A DNA stretch of 64,000 bases from Cacajao melanocephalus (GCA_963573385.1 CAUYLG010065931.1:59236-123235), one strand, 5' to 3'; numbered from the stretch's first letter, positions 27,660 through 43,714 are shown. Numbers and translations are program-made. Notes: a model not told the origin generated them from the sequence alone.

Positions 27660-27899
27660 TTCGCTGGGCTCTTTCTGACTCCTTACCAGCGTTGTCCGTG
27701 TCTCACCGAAGGCAGCTTGCTTGGCCTGCCCCGGCCCCGATTCTCAGTGCCAATCTTTTCCTGCTTGGAGGCCAAGGATGGGCTGGACTTCGAGCTCCAG
27801 TGCTCATTTCCCTTCTCTAAGGAGCAGGTGGAAGAGTAATGACTGGGATGGCCTTCTTGCAGCCGCGCCAGCGCCAGAAATAGCCCCAGCTTGGAATCC

Positions 27900-29449
<1,550 letters not shown>

Positions 29450-29719
29450 TTAAATCTTAATTTTTTTATTCTGTAATTAAATGGTGGATGTAGAAGTCAG
29501 TAGAAAAGCCCAGTATATTAATAATTTCCCATTTCTTGACTGTAACCTTAAACTTAATTGAGCTAAAGTTTACTGTATTTTTTCCTCCACTAGTTGCTTT
29601 CACACTTTGAAAGATAGTAACAAAATTATTCTTAGACATTTCTGGTAAAATGTATGTCTTTAATATTGGATTGTTAAACAGTTAAGCCTAGAAGTTATTT
29701 GAGGAAATGAAGATATAAG

Positions 29720-29915
29720 AATAATACAATGGATTTTGGGGAGTGGGGGGAGTGGTGAGAGGGGGATGAGGGATAAAAAACTACACATTGAGTACGTTGT
29801 ACACTGCTTGGGTGATGTGTACACCAAAATCTCAGAATTCACTTCTAAAGAGCTTATCCATGTAACGAAATACCACCTGTTCCCCAAAAACTATTGAAAT
29901 TTAAAAAATTTTTGA
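29720..29915 (+). repeat. LINE-1 3'-UTR end
   Basis: Typical L1 3' end: G-rich run (ggggagtggggggagtgg), gatgagggataaaaaactac, then tccatgtaacgaaataccacctg and an A-rich end. No coding sequence left. Confidence 0.8.
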
Positions 29916-30469
29916 AAGGCAACCTCTGTCCTGATTTGTATAGTAAACATATCCTGTCATACAGTAGTGACATAACATTTTCTTAAAAATATTTTGATCA
30001 AAGACTACTTTTAACTGCTTTATTTGAGATTCTGCTAAAGACTGCTTGACGGAAGCCTTCTACTAAAAAAGATGGCAAATAACTGAAATAATCTCATTTT
30101 ACAGAGGAAAAAAATGAAGTCCAAGAAGGGAAATAACTTTCTTGTTTTAAAATTGACAAATACAAATTGTATATATTTGTAAATCAAAAATAAAATTCTA
30201 AGGCTCCCCAACCATCTGAATGCACTTCCTACTCAACCAGTGCTCTTCATATTTAACCTGTGAGACTGGTTCAGGCAATGAAGGGAAGTGGGTGTTGAAC
30301 GTGGCTCATTATACCTCTCTGGCATTAATATCAACACAGACTTAAAATCTGATAAGAAACATTTTGCAACGTATTCTCTCTGAAGCCTGCTAGCTAAAAG
30401 CTTCATGTGCATGATACAATTTTGGTCTGCACACCTATTTTCTTAACCCAGACATTCATTTCTGTTTGA
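29916..30469. other. AT-rich intergenic sequence
   Basis: No gene. A scrap near 30150-30190 resembles another L1 3' end. Confidence 0.4.
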
Positions 30470-30772
30470 TCCCTGATATTTAGACAAACTCAGTTATCAA
30501 CCAGAAAATGTTTAAATTTACCTATAGCCTGGAACCCCCTACCACTTGGAATTGTCCTGCCTTTCTGAACCAAACCAATGTATTTCTTAAATGTATTTGA
30601 TTGATGTCTCATGCCTCCCTAAAATGTACTAAACCAAGCTGCACCCCGACCACCTTGGGCACATGTTCTTGGGACCTCCTGAGGGATGTGTCACAGGCCA
30701 TGGTCACTCATATTTGGCTCAGAATAAATCTCTAAAAATATTTTACAGAATTTGACTCTTTTCATTGACATA
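30470..30772 (+). repeat. Partial solitary LTR, ERV-like (family shared with 55615-56028)
   Basis: It contains ccctaaaatgtactaaacc (TATA-like), then cgaccaccttgggcacatgt and gggacctcctgaggg, then AATAAA near 30723. Order and wording match, in reverse complement, the element at 55.6-56.0 kb. No viral genes are present. Confidence 0.7.
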
Positions 30773-33198
30773 TTTATGGTGTAAAAAAACAGCAAACAAA
30801 AAAAAGTAGAAGTTACTTAGAATTTCCAGATAGCCTTTCTTTTCTTGAGAAATTGTGATTTTATTTTTATTTTTTATTTTTTAAAACCAATATACTTTCT
30901 TAATTTTATTTTGTCCGGAGTATAGGTTTATAAAGATCTGAATACCAAACACTAAAGGTTTAGTGAGGGAGCAGATAAAATATATTTTTCACTTTTCTCA
31001 TTCTTAATATTTTATAGTGCTCTTGAAATAATTTAAGTTAACCTGTGGTAATTAAGTTTTTCATAGCTGGCAATAAGACAAATGAATATTGTTTTCAAAT
31101 GTTTTGTGGCAGTAAAGATAAAGATATGTAGGCATTTAATAGATAAATACCTACATAATCATCTCATTCCCTGAATTGTAAGTGAAGATTAATTGTAAGT
31201 ATATGATATTAGATGACAGGAAAAGAATTTGACTTTTATTTGGGAAAATGTTTATGAAGCTGGAAACTGTTATTTCTGAAGTATTGCTGTTTCTTGCTTT
31301 TTTCTAAGTGAACTGGATATACAAGCAAATAGCTACTTTTAGGATTCAGATAAATGAAATAATGTATTTTTTCTACACATTTTGAACTGCCAGCCCCCCA
31401 ATAAAAATTGATTGAGGTACTTTGATTAATTATAAACATTAACATTTTAAAGAATATCTTTTTAAATTAACATGCAATAATTTAAAAGATTTTCTTAAGG
31501 AGTCATATCTTGCATTTTAAAATATGATATGTCATGTTTAATTCCTATACTTGGTTGTATAAAGTAGCACAGTAATACCGTTAAAGAAAATAAGCTTAAT
31601 ACATATTTTTTTGCTGATTGAATTGGTTTGGTTACATGCATAATATATGTTTTCACCGGAAAGTCAACTTAACTGTCTTTTATTGAAATGTTTATAAGAG
31701 ATAGAATAGTACATACAATGTTACATGGTACATTAATATGCTAGATATTTTTAGTTTAGTATAGTTCTCAAAATATTTATTGCAAAATTGATACAACTGA
31801 CTCCCCTGACCATTTAGTTGAATTGTGTTAATATAAAGTAGAACCCTTGCAATAAATTGAGCATCTTATAATTTTGGTGAAAATCCAACTAGTTTCTTGT
31901 TAACAAATAGAAAAGTCAGTTTAGTCAAAGATGTAGAGTTCAATTAAATAAACAGTGACAGTAATTTCACTTGGATATAATCTCCCTGAGGAATTGTAGA
32001 AAATTCTATAATTGCTTTGGGATTCAGATATCCTAACCCGTGAAACATGAAAGTAATATTTACCTTTCCTGCATATGCTTTCCAACCATTTTGAAAACAT
32101 GGAACTTAAAGTATTGCTTTTTGCTGTAAACCTGCCTGCTTTGAAATCTTAATTCATATTTTGAATTTCAGTCATTCTCAATAAAGCATGGTGGCTTTAT
32201 TTTACTTGTTAATCCTGAAGAGAACAGAGAAGAAATTTAATGCACATTTTGGAACCATACACATTATTTTAAAATTATTAAAGTTAAGAATTACTATGCC
32301 CATTCTCCTAAACAAACTACATACAGCTTGATTTTCTGCCTCTCTTTAAGCTTGATTACATCTCTGCACAATTAAAGAAATGAGCTTTTAATTGGACTTC
32401 CTTAATTGGAAATTTGTTGGTTGGAGAACACAACTGCTCATTTGTTCCTTAAGAGTCAGTTAGGTCTGATCTATGTTAATACAATATGAAAGAATGAAGA
32501 GGATTTCAGTGGTCTCTGCAAAAACAATGTAATCTCGATTGCAAGTTTCTAAATTACAAATGATTTGTTGATTAGTCATGTCTAAACCTATTATTTTATA
32601 GGTGCCTTCTTGGTGTCTGGTAGTATTAAGAAAACATCTATGAATATAATTAATTTGGACTACCTTTATAAAGATAATGGTACTATGGTTTATTAAAATT
32701 AGAAATATGCTCATTTATAAAAATTCAAATATTCAAAAAATAAAAAAGTGTAATAATTTTTCAAATTAAATTCATAGTACCTGTGCTCTTTTGAAACTAC
32801 AAAGTAATGCAATTACATTTATGTTTATGTAACCAATAAAATAAATTGAAAGCGAACAAGGAATAGGAGAGTTTAAGATAAATGTTTAGTTTTAAAATCA
32901 TAATGAAATAACTAATTAAAAAATAGATTTTCAAAATTATTAAGAATTTTGAGCCATTTTGTTTTAATACATGTTTATGTTCCAAATCTAGATTATACAT
33001 TTTGGCAGGTTTCTGTGAAATTTGAGAAAATTAGCATTCAACCCCTAACTTATTCCAACTTTCCCTTTACTATCTCTAGCTTTTATTCATTTATAATATT
33101 TTTTGCTATGGTCAACTTCTATATCATTTATTTACTCTTCTCTAACTTTACTCTTAAAATAGCATCAATTGTCTATTAATTTATTTCTCATCACCATG
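30773..33198. other. AT-rich unique intergenic sequence
   Basis: No genes, RNA genes or clear repeats recognised; very low GC with many short homopolymer runs. Confidence 0.5.
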
Positions 33199-33658
33199 TT
33201 TGCAGGAGTTTGGTCAGGGTGATGGGAAAAATTATAGAGAAAGATGGAAACCTTCTTGAAAGGCCAGAAGGTTTTGCCAAAGCTTTGGTAAAGGGGTTAT
33301 AGCTGAAGGCAGCCTAATACTCTTACCCTGAGCTAATAGCAAAGAGCAGGTAAAAAGAATGTATGGGAGTTTATCTAAATAGCTTGTTGTCCTAAAACTG
33401 ACCTTTGATCATCTGAGAGCAGAACTGCTCTCTACTTGGGGGGTCGGCAATGTTAATTACCCACTAATGGCGTTTACTTGAGACCTTTGTCATTAAATCT
33501 GTACTAAATAAATGTGGAGCCTCTCTGGCTGATCAGGGTGGCACAGTGCGACCCACTGTTTGCTCAAGCCCCCTGGCTGCACTCTCTCAGGCCAAAAAGC
33601 TATGTCAGTGTATTTTTTCATCCATCGCTTGGCCAGAGTCTGCCAGTCAGACATGACA
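33199..33658 (+). repeat. Probable solitary LTR, ERV-like
   Basis: A GC-richer 460 bp block in AT-rich DNA begins TG and ends CA. It has an AATAAA near 33507 followed by a T/GC-rich stretch as in LTR R/U5 regions. Family not determined and no target-site duplication was found, so the ends are approximate. Confidence 0.5.
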
Positions 33659-34237
33659 CGTTTGTTCTGTTTACATCATTCCTAATTTCTTTATTTTAAA
33701 TTATACAGTCAATTAGTTGAATCTTGTGATCAAGTATCTTTTTTATTTATGAGTTTTACATATAAAAAGAAAGCTGTATTATCTGGTAATTATATGCCTT
33801 AAAATATTTTCTATTGTTTTATCACTTGAAGAAAAACTGCTGGATATAACCTTTTTTGAAACATAATCTTTTTCTCAAACTGGAGTAACTTGCTCCATAT
33901 TGAGTTCAATGCTGGTCTGTAGAAGGCTGAGGTCAACATACTTCTCACCACCATTGCATGACTTGTATTTCCACAACTGATGTCTATTTGAATAGTTTTA
34001 ACATGCTAGATGTTCAGGGGTTTGCCACTATATGATTTGGCATTTAACATTTCATTTCATTTTTTCTGGAGATGATGTTTCCTTTTGGTATACACATTAC
34101 AACCTTTACTGAAGATTTATTATCTTTTACATTTAAATAATTTTTGTGTTTGATTTGTCTCTCATTTATCATTCCTACATTCCCTTATTATTCTTCAGGT
34201 TTGATCTTTTCTAGTTGTTTTGGTAATAATCTTCATA

Positions 34238-34608
34238 TTGTTGGGCTGTGCCCCCACCCAAATCATGTCTTGAATTGTAGTTCCCATAATCTTCATGTGT
34301 CATGGGAGGAACCCAGTGGGAGTTAATTGAATAATGGGGATGGTTTCCCCCATGCTATTCTCATGATAGTAAGTTCTCATGAGATCTGATGGTTTTATAA
34401 GGGGTTTCTTCCTTTGCTGACTTCTTTTTCTTCTCTTTTTTGCTGCCATGTGAAGAAGGACATGTTTGCTTCCTTTCCACCATGAGTGTAAGTTTTCTGA
34501 GACCTCCCCAGCCCTGCTGAACTGTGAGTCAATTAAATTTCTATCCTTTTAAAATTACCCCAGGCTTTGGTATGTCTTTATTAACAGCACAATGATGGAT
34601 TAATATAA
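34238..34608 (+). repeat. MST/THE1-type MaLR LTR
   Basis: Highly typical motifs in order: gggctgtgcccccacccaaatcatgtcttgaattgtag, ggaggaacccagtgggag, ttaattgaataatgggg, tctcatgagatctgatggttttataagggg, and tgaactgtgagtcaattaaa. This is an old mammalian-apparent LTR retrotransposon end. Confidence 0.9.
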
Positions 34609-34917
34609 ACCTCAATTCTGCTAATTTTCTTGTTTATGTTTTCAGTCATGCCTGTTCCATTTGTGTTGCTTCTAACATGTCTTATCTCTGAAGAATGTTT
34701 TATTCCCCTTGGTTTCTTAGAGCTCTAACAGCACAAAATTTATTTTCTTCGTCCTACTGATGTCTTTATTTTGTGCTTTAAAGCATTTGAACACAACATT
34801 AAATGCTTTTGTGTGGTTTTTTAGGAATAAAAATCTTGTCACTAATTTATTTAAGATAATGAAAAGTTATTTGTTGAGCTGCCTTATTTGTTATGTCGTA
34901 GTTCCTCTTTTGGTGTA

Positions 34918-34948
34918 CATTGTGTGTGTGTGTGTGTGTGTGTGTTTG
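34918..34948 (+). repeat. (TG)n microsatellite
   Basis: About 13 TG units followed by a decayed TG/TA stretch. Confidence 0.95.
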
Positions 34949-37393
34949 TGTGTATATGTATGTTTTATGTATAATTCCTACAGCATTCATTCTTCCAATT
35001 TGAAGAGCCATGGCTACTAACTAAATTTTTTTGTGCATATTGTCTTGGAATAATTTTTTATAGAGTTTGGCCTTTGGAAAGTATTATGGGCCTTACACAA
35101 ATGTCACAGGGAGTGTTAATAACAGAAAAACATTTGTGTGTGGAGAAGAGTATTGAGTACTACATTTCCAATACTCGATAAAGTTATAAATCCATGAATT
35201 GATTTTTAAAACTATTTAAATATCCTTACGCAAATATCATGAAAACAAAATATAGTATTGTTAGACATTTAAATGCAGATGATAAACTTGGTCAACTTTT
35301 TTATCTGTGCAATCACAATCAAGCTTAATATGTTAAAGGTTCTCAATTATTTCCAATATCTTAATCATACACAAATTGTTCCCATGATAATAAAGTTATT
35401 ACTACAAATATAATTAAAATAATAGGAATGTTTAAAAATGGCATTTTAGGAATATTTTTAAAGCCTTGATTTATCTAAAGTAATGGGCCTCATACCCTTT
35501 TGAAATATAAAAACACATCTCTAGAGTTAAAGTAGGATCCTATCTCAAGATATAACCATTTTTCTTACAGGGAGACTCAAGGTGTAGTCATTTGGTTTTT
35601 GAGGAGATACAGAGTTTTATTATTCCTTTAGAAGAGGTCAATTAACTAAACAAACAGCTTTCTCACTTCTCCAGTGAACTTTGTACTGCTTTGCTGGATA
35701 AATTATGTAGGATTTTATACATAATTCACATATACATATATAAATTTTAAAGAATTGCTTTATTTCTTTAATAGCTCTATACATGTCTCTATCTACCTAC
35801 AGTTACAGAAATATTGGCAGACCATAAAGAAAAAGAGCACTGTATCAAACCAACCATAGATTCTAATTCTGGCCAAGACACAGGATCTAATTTCATTTTT
35901 GAAAAATATTCAAACCTCTACCAACATTCACCAGCTGAGCCCCTTCTTGAGTCAAAGCTCATTACTACATCAATTGGACTTTACAAATCCATGCATGATT
36001 TTAGATTTTGGTGTTCCCCCCTATTCACATGGCCATCAACTTTTTATCTGGGAATATCTTTCATCTTTTAAAAGTTATCTCTTTGTACCTTATTAGCAAT
36101 TTATTTTAAGATGTTAGGTTATCTAGATATTTCTGCTTTAAGAAAATGATATTCTGTATTTATGTATTCGGTTCTTGTCTCTGGAGTTTTAGCAACTCAT
36201 TGCTGTATTTTCGTTTGTCAAGTCATTGTATGTGAACATGAACACCAGTGCTGATTATTCCTCCTGATTTGTTATGGTGTCATAATATTCCAGAATTAGG
36301 TGGCTTTCCTACAGTTCCTTATAGCGACTATCCTTTACTTAAAGGAGACAAAAATATATATAGCAATGCTTAATTTAAAAAAGAAGAAATTCCAAGTAGG
36401 TTGCCATTGTATTATAGTGTATTCTGTTATGGTGTTCTTTTATATTTACAATTCACTTTTGTCCATTTTGAATTGACATTTTCATTTGCAAGTATCATTA
36501 TGTACCCAAGGCTTTTCACAGATGAAACATGTTCCAAATAATTGTAATTATTATCCTCTTTTTGATGTTTCAGTTTTTCACATTTTGACTAGCTGGAGCT
36601 CTTTTATATGGCACACCTTTAATCTTTTAAAACTACTGTAGGTCTATTTTAAAGGCATATTTATTTTCTGGCAACAAGGTCTTCCAATCCATTATTCGTA
36701 TATTTTGCCTCAAGACCTTAAATCAGTGACTCCTCAATGTACCAATTTTGAATTGAAAAGTCTTTCAGAAATGTGGTAATTGAGACTATATTCAGGTGCT
36801 GGTGACAAGTCCTGGGGATGACATTTATTTAAACAAAATATGGGTTTATTACTTTATGCTCAGGAAGCATTTCAGAAGTCAGCGGTCCAATATTATGTGT
36901 AATGTTAAGTGGTTCTGTCTTCTTGTAACTTTCAGGAAAGTATCCATGAATCAAATATGCCCAAGTATCATTTAAAATACATCTAGTAATTATAACAGCC
37001 ATTTAATATTTTTTAAAATTTTATATAGTTATTTTCATTCTAAAATATTCCATAGACAGTGTGAATACAAGTATGCTAGCAGAGCAGCTTTTAATTCTGA
37101 TTAGATGATAATTTAGCATTTACATTATTGTAAGAAATTTTTCTGGTACTGTAAGAGTGGGCATACCCTTATCTACATTTCTTCATTACTCATCCCATTT
37201 CTGTTAAATTATTTATCTTCTCTATTCCTTCCTATAGTTTTTATATTGCATTCATTTTAATTGTTGCTGCCATTTTCACTTTATTTCTATAGTTAACAAA
37301 TAAAATTCTATGAAAATCAGTTAATGTAATTCATCATATCAGCAACAGGCCAAAAAAGAAAAACAATACTTGATTATATAAATAAATACAGAA
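34949..37393. other. AT-rich intergenic sequence
   Basis: No genes recognised. Composition and wording suggest heavily decayed LINE material, but I cannot assign it. Confidence 0.45.
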
Positions 37394-37555
37394 TATGGAT
37401 TGGCTTTGTCCCCACCCAAATCTCATCTTGAATTCCCATGTGCTCTGGGAGAGACCTGGTGGGAAGTAATTGAATCATGGGGGCAGGTCTTTCCCATTAT
37501 GTTCTCGTGATAGTGAATAAGTCTTATGAGATCTGCTGGTTTTATAAAGGAATTC
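37394..37555 (+). repeat. Truncated MST/THE1-type LTR
   Basis: First ~160 bp of the same MaLR type as at 34238 (ctttgtccccacccaaatctcatcttg ... gatctgctggttttataaa), cut off where L1 sequence begins. Confidence 0.85.
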
Positions 37556-38355
37556 TCTTTCATTGCTGGTGGGAATTAAAAATAAACAGCCACTTTGGAA
37601 GATGTTTGGCAGTTTCTTACAAAACTAAACACGTTATTACCCATATGGTGTTTATCCAAATGAACTGAAAATTTATGTCCACACAAAAACCTGCACTTGG
37701 ATATTCATAGCAGCTTTACTTATAGAGCTTTTCTTTAAATCAAAAGATAAAGCCAAATTTTGCCCAAACTTGGAAGCAACCAAGATATCTTTCATTAAGT
37801 GAATTTATAAATAAACTGTAGTACATCCAGACAATTGATTATTCAGTGTTAAAAAGAAATGAGCTATCAAGCCATGGAAAAACACGAGGAAATTTAAATG
37901 TACATTACTAAGTGAAAGTAGCCAAATTGAAAGGATACATACTGTACGATTCCAGCTATATGACTTTGTAGAAAAGCAAAACTATGGAAACAGTAAAAAT
38001 ATCAGTGGTTGCCAGGAGTTAAGAGGGAGGGAGAGATGAATAGGTGGAGCACAGGAAATTTTTAGGGCAGTGAAACTACTCTGTATAATACTATAATGGA
38101 AAATATATGTCATTGTACATTGGTCAAAACCCAAACAATGTACAGCATTACATTGGGAGAAAATATTAATGTAAACTATGGTCTTTGGGTGACAATAATG
38201 TGTCAATGTAGGTTCATCAATTGTAACAAATATACCATTTTTGTGGAGATGCTGATTGGGGGGAAAGATGCACATGTGAAGGGGCAAAGACATATGGGAA
38301 ATCTCTATACTTTCTGCTCAGTTCTGTTGTGGACCTAAAACTGTTCTAATTTACA
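37556..38355 (+). repeat. Old LINE-1 (L1M-like) 3' part
   Basis: Old L1 3' wording: gatgtttggcagtttcttac, atattcatagcagctttactt, gtggttgccaggagttaagaggg. It ends where a second, better preserved L1 begins. Confidence 0.8.
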
Positions 38356-39214
38356 AGAAAAAAACCCCATGAAAAAGTGGGTGAAGGATATGAACAGACA
38401 CTTCTCAAAAGAAGACATTTATGCAGCCAACAAATGTATGAAAAAATGCTCATCATCACTGGTCATTAGAGGAATGCAAATCAAAACCACATTGAGATAC
38501 AATCTCATGCCAGTTAGAATGGCAACCATTAAAAAATCTGGAGACAACAGATGCTGGAAAGGATGTGGAGAAATATGAATGCTTTTACACTGTTGGTGGG
38601 AGTATAAATTAGTTCAACCATTGTGGAGAACAGTGTGGCAATTCCTCAAGAGTCTGTAAATAGAAATACCAATTGACCCAGCAATCCCATTACTGGCTAT
38701 ATACCCAAAGGATTATAAATCATTCTATTATAAAGACACATGTACATGAATGTTCCTTGTGGCACTGTTTACAATAGCAAAGACTTGGAACCAACCCAAA
38801 TGCCCATCAATGATAGACTGGACAAAGAAAATGTGGCACATATACACCATGGAATACTATGCAGCCATAAAAAAAGGATGAGTTCATGTCCTTTGCAAGG
38901 ACATGGACGAATCTGGAAACCATCATTCTCAGCAAACTGACACAAGAACAGAAAACCAAACACTGCATGTTCTCACTCATAGGCAGGTGTTGAACAATGA
39001 GAACACATGGACACAGGGAGGGGAGCATCACACACTGGGGTCTGTTGGGGAGGAATAGGGGAGAGGCAGCGGGGGGTAGGGAGTTGGGGAGGGATAACAT
39101 GGGGAAAAATGCCAGATATAGGTGATGGGGATGGAGGCAGCAAAACACATTGCCATGTATGTACCTATGTAACAATCCTGCATGTTCTTCACATGTACTC
39201 TAGAACCTAAAATG
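38356..39214 (+). repeat. LINE-1 (primate L1PA/L1PB-like) 3' end of ORF2 and 3'UTR
   Basis: A better preserved L1 3' end begins at ccatgaaaaagtgggtgaagg. It passes agaacagtgtggcaattcctc and ggaatactatgcagccata, and reaches a G-rich 3'UTR (ggagggataacatggggaa) and an AT-rich tail. The reading frame is broken. Confidence 0.9.
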
Positions 39215-39305
39215 CAATTATATATATGTATATATATACACATATATATATGTTTATTTGATATATATGTTTATATATATATGTATATATATACCTATAT
39301 ATATA
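39215..39305. repeat. (TA)n-rich low-complexity stretch
   Basis: About 90 bp of interrupted TATATG/TATA repeats at the tail of the L1, directly before the next L1 piece. Confidence 0.95.
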
Positions 39306-40620
<1,315 letters not shown>

Positions 40621-41084
40621 TCAAAAAAATAAAATAAAATAATATTTTAAAATTTAAAATTTTGAATAATAAAATATCTCATACTTTTCTAATCTTCATA
40701 TCTGTGGCTTAACCATATTTATCATTCCTGCTATGTATTTATTATCATTCTTCTTCTTTATACTTGATTAGATAATCTAGTTGTTCTTTTTATTAGTAAA
40801 TTATTTAAAGACAAAGTACTTGAATTTATTGTGAATTTTCTTTTCATTTTTAGTTGAATAGTGTTACTTTTATCTATATTAACATAATTTACATATATTA
40901 ATATTTATCCTACTTTGTTATTGTCATTTATGTATCGTTTTAAGTTGAATGATTAAGTAATTATCTATTTTTAAATAAAAGGAAAGTCTGAATTTGTCTA
41001 TTAATGAATAGAGATAAAAATGTATTAGAAAAAACTAATAATAAAACAGGACAGTTATAACAATATACTGTAGTAAAATTTATG
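40621..41084. other. AT-rich intergenic sequence
   Basis: Nothing recognised. Confidence 0.4.
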
Positions 41085-41225
41085 TGAATATGGTCTCTCT
41101 TACAGACACAATCTCTCTTTCAAAATACCTTATTGTACTGTACTCGCCTATTTCAGACCTTGGGTGACCACAGGTAACTGAAACCAGAAAAAGCAAAACT
41201 ACAGCTAAGGGAAACAACTGTAAAA
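41085..41225 (+). mobile_element. Internally deleted Tigger2-like DNA transposon remnant
   Basis: Left part tatggtctctcttacagac ... ataccttattgtactgtactcgcc fits a Tigger2-type end. It jumps to ccttgggtgaccacaggtaactgaaacc ... aagggaaacaactgta, the matching right end. There is no transposase frame. Confidence 0.65.
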
Positions 41226-43005
41226 TATTGTAGCTCAAGCCATTTAGATGTTTGTTTCCAAATCTAGTATAGAATAATAGAAAAAGAAGTCACATTTTTC
41301 TAATCATCAGAATTTTTCTTGGAATAAAAATATAGGGAATACTATTAAGACTGAGGACAAAGATATGCACATCCATGGCAATCACATGCATGTGGAATTG
41401 ATGCTTCTAGACCTGTTACATAAGCTGGTGCACACAATAGCAGAAATTCCAACATAGTTAAAAAATGTATAACACATGCCCAAATGCACAGATAATTTCT
41501 GATCTTTAAATGGAAACCAAGTTCCAAACCCCCAACTTATTTTGTAAGGCCACTAGACACAGCATTCCAGCTATCTAGGAAAAGGATAAAGCATTCAACT
41601 TTCTTGAACTGTGATAGGTGTGACTTTAATAGAATTTTACTCATCAAGACTGGGAGAAAATAGCTATGAGTTGTGGAAAAGAATTTCAAGAATATAAAAT
41701 TTGAGATTAAATGGATCTAAGTTTGGATCTCCATTGTTCGTTTTTTTGGAAATGAGACATTGAAAAAATATTGAGCATCCCTGGACCTTAGTTTCTCATT
41801 TTTAAAATGCAACTGATAGTAAATAGCTTTTAGGCACTGTGGAAAATATGCTAATGTACGTATAGCACTTGGCACAATGCTGGTGTGCACTAGGTGTTCA
41901 CAAAATGGAGAAATACAACTGAATGGATCTAAGATATTAGAGCATTTTGTAAGTTTCTCATTTTTATATTTTGTAAACTTGAGTTTCATATTATATATTA
42001 TCATTCTTTGGAACAACCTTTTCATGCTGAAATTTCATTACATATGTAAATCTGAGTCATTTTTCTCTGCCTCTCAACATGATTAGTGCTTTGCCAAGTC
42101 ACTAATTACAGAATTAGCAAAAACAGCTGGTTTAAATCAAATCATCAATGGAAGTTAAGGTGAGGAATAGCAATGTCAGAACAGCATTGATTTGAACAAT
42201 ACCGTGTTTAACCTTCAAGCTCAGATCACACCGTTAGAAAATCCACCATTGATGCTAATTGGGAAGAGGAGAAAATCAAATAATCCATTTGCTGAGTGGA
42301 AAAAAAAATTAGGTCAGCATTATTGGGCAATGACCCTCTTCAAATAAATTGTGTTAACACTATTTAGAGTCTATGAAGCCAAAAGTTCAAGGTCTTCAAG
42401 AGATGAATAGTTACACTCAAACAAACTGGGCATATAACCAACAACCAGAGTCTCTACTAATTGCAGGTTTGTCCCTGTGTGATCAGAAGGCTCCCCGGAG
42501 CCTGATCTCTAGAGATGCTAGGGTAGTGGCAAGCTTGTTATTTTATTGGCTATGGAGAAGAAAGACACCTTTTTTTTCTAGTTCATAGAAATATAGGAGA
42601 AGGACTTGAGGCAATTAATTCTTAAAGATCTAGTTTTATTTTTAATATTTTTTCTCAAGGACCTTCATTCCTCCTCTTATTTAACCTTAGATTGAAGAAG
42701 TCTTTCCTCTCCAAATGCCCATAAGCCTAGAAATAAATGACAATAACTCTGCATTTAGCAGGGTGTTGGGAAAGTAAGCCAGAAGAATAATAACAGATTA
42801 AGAAGCTGTCCTTAATGACAGGGCCTCAAGAATACACTGATGTGACTAGAGATGGGTAGTTGTCAAATGAATTTGGGGCTCAGTGCCGGAGACAGTTCAT
42901 GGAGACTAGATGAGTTGGTTAGAGTTACACTCCAGAATTTCTTCTATGATGTAAACTCCTGAAGAGTTATAACACAATGCTTGAATCTGGAGTGAAAAGT
43001 TTATG
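41226..43005. other. AT-rich intergenic sequence
   Basis: No genes or convincing repeats recognised; short frames lack support. Confidence 0.45.
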
Positions 43006-43477
43006 ATGATTAATTTTAAGTGTCAACTTGACTGGACCATAGGATATCCAGACATTTAGTCAAGCATTATTCTGGGTGTGTTTGTGAGGGTATTTCTGAA
43101 TGAGATTAACATTTTAATTGATGGCCTGCGTAAAGGAGATTGACCACTATAATGTGGGTTAGCCTTATCCAATCCATGGAGGGTCTGAACATAACAAAAA
43201 GGCTGACCCTGTAAGTAAAGGAAAACTCCTCCCTGACTGCCTGAGGTAGGCCATTGGTTTTTTTCTTGCTTTGAGACTCAAACTGAAACTGGCCCTTTCT
43301 GGCAAGCCCGAAAGCTTTCCAGCTGAGACTTATACCATTAGCTTTCTTGGTTCCCAGGCCTTTGGACTCAGACTGAAACGACATCATCATCTCTCTTGGT
43401 TCTCCAGCTTGCCAATTGAGAATCTTGAAAATTGTTAGCCCACCATATTCATTGGCCAAATTCCTCATAATGAAATC

Positions 43478-43510
<33 letters not shown>

Positions 43511-43626
43511 GTGTATGTGTGTGTGTGTGTGTTTGTCTGGTGTGTATTCTATCAATTGATCTATCTATATATATACTTACCTATCATCTATGTGTCTATC
43601 TGTCTTATTTGGAGAACCCTAACACA
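43006..43626 (+). repeat. LTR-like interspersed repeat (family shared with 50825 and 53789), with internal (GT)n
   Basis: Ordered motifs: taattttaagtgtcaacttgactgg, ctgggtgtgtttgtgagggta, aatgagattaacattttaattgat, aatccatggagggtctgaa, ctccagcttgcc, and ggagaaccctaacac. A (GT)n run sits near its 3' end. I recognise the family as a common mammalian LTR-type repeat but do not assign a name. Confidence 0.7.
43479..43532 (+). repeat. (TG)n microsatellite inside the LTR-like repeat
   Basis: About 25 TG units with a few interruptions (TTTG, TATG). Confidence 0.95.
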
Positions 43627-43714
43627 GTGACTCCCTTAGTTACCTGTATAAGAGCCAATCCTAAAATAATACTAATACCATTTTTGCCATGCCATCTTTC
43701 CTTTACACCATGAT

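Larger units (their letters stand above)
26141..27897 (-). pseudogene. HMGA1 processed (intronless) pseudogene, HMGA1a-type, including 5'UTR and full 3'UTR
   Basis: HMGA1 is an AT-hook chromatin protein. Read on the minus strand, this has a 5'UTR portion (gaaggccatcccagtcattac ... ccttagagaaggga). The coding-homologous part is at 27807-27485 and a 3'UTR of about 1.3 kb follows. The coding parts, normally in several exons, are continuous, so it derives from spliced mRNA. It includes the segment GTALVGSQKEP in altered form, which is specific to isoform a. It is broken: one base is lost within the first codons, another indel lies after the first AT-hook, an extra C follows GRKPRGRP, and the stop is changed from TGA to TCA. 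The acidic tail is therefore out of frame. The 3' end lacks a poly(A) tail and no target-site duplication is visible. Its 3' flank is the genuine HMGA1 neighbour SMIM29. Confidence 0.9.

Noticed and set aside
26141..27897. Functional HMGA1 gene
   Set aside because: No introns, multiple frameshifts and a lost stop; not the working gene even though its 3' neighbour is correct.
43106..43555. 149-codon minus-strand frame rich in His/Thr
   Set aside because: Lies within the LTR-like repeat and its (GT)n tract; the His/Thr run is the CA-repeat translation.
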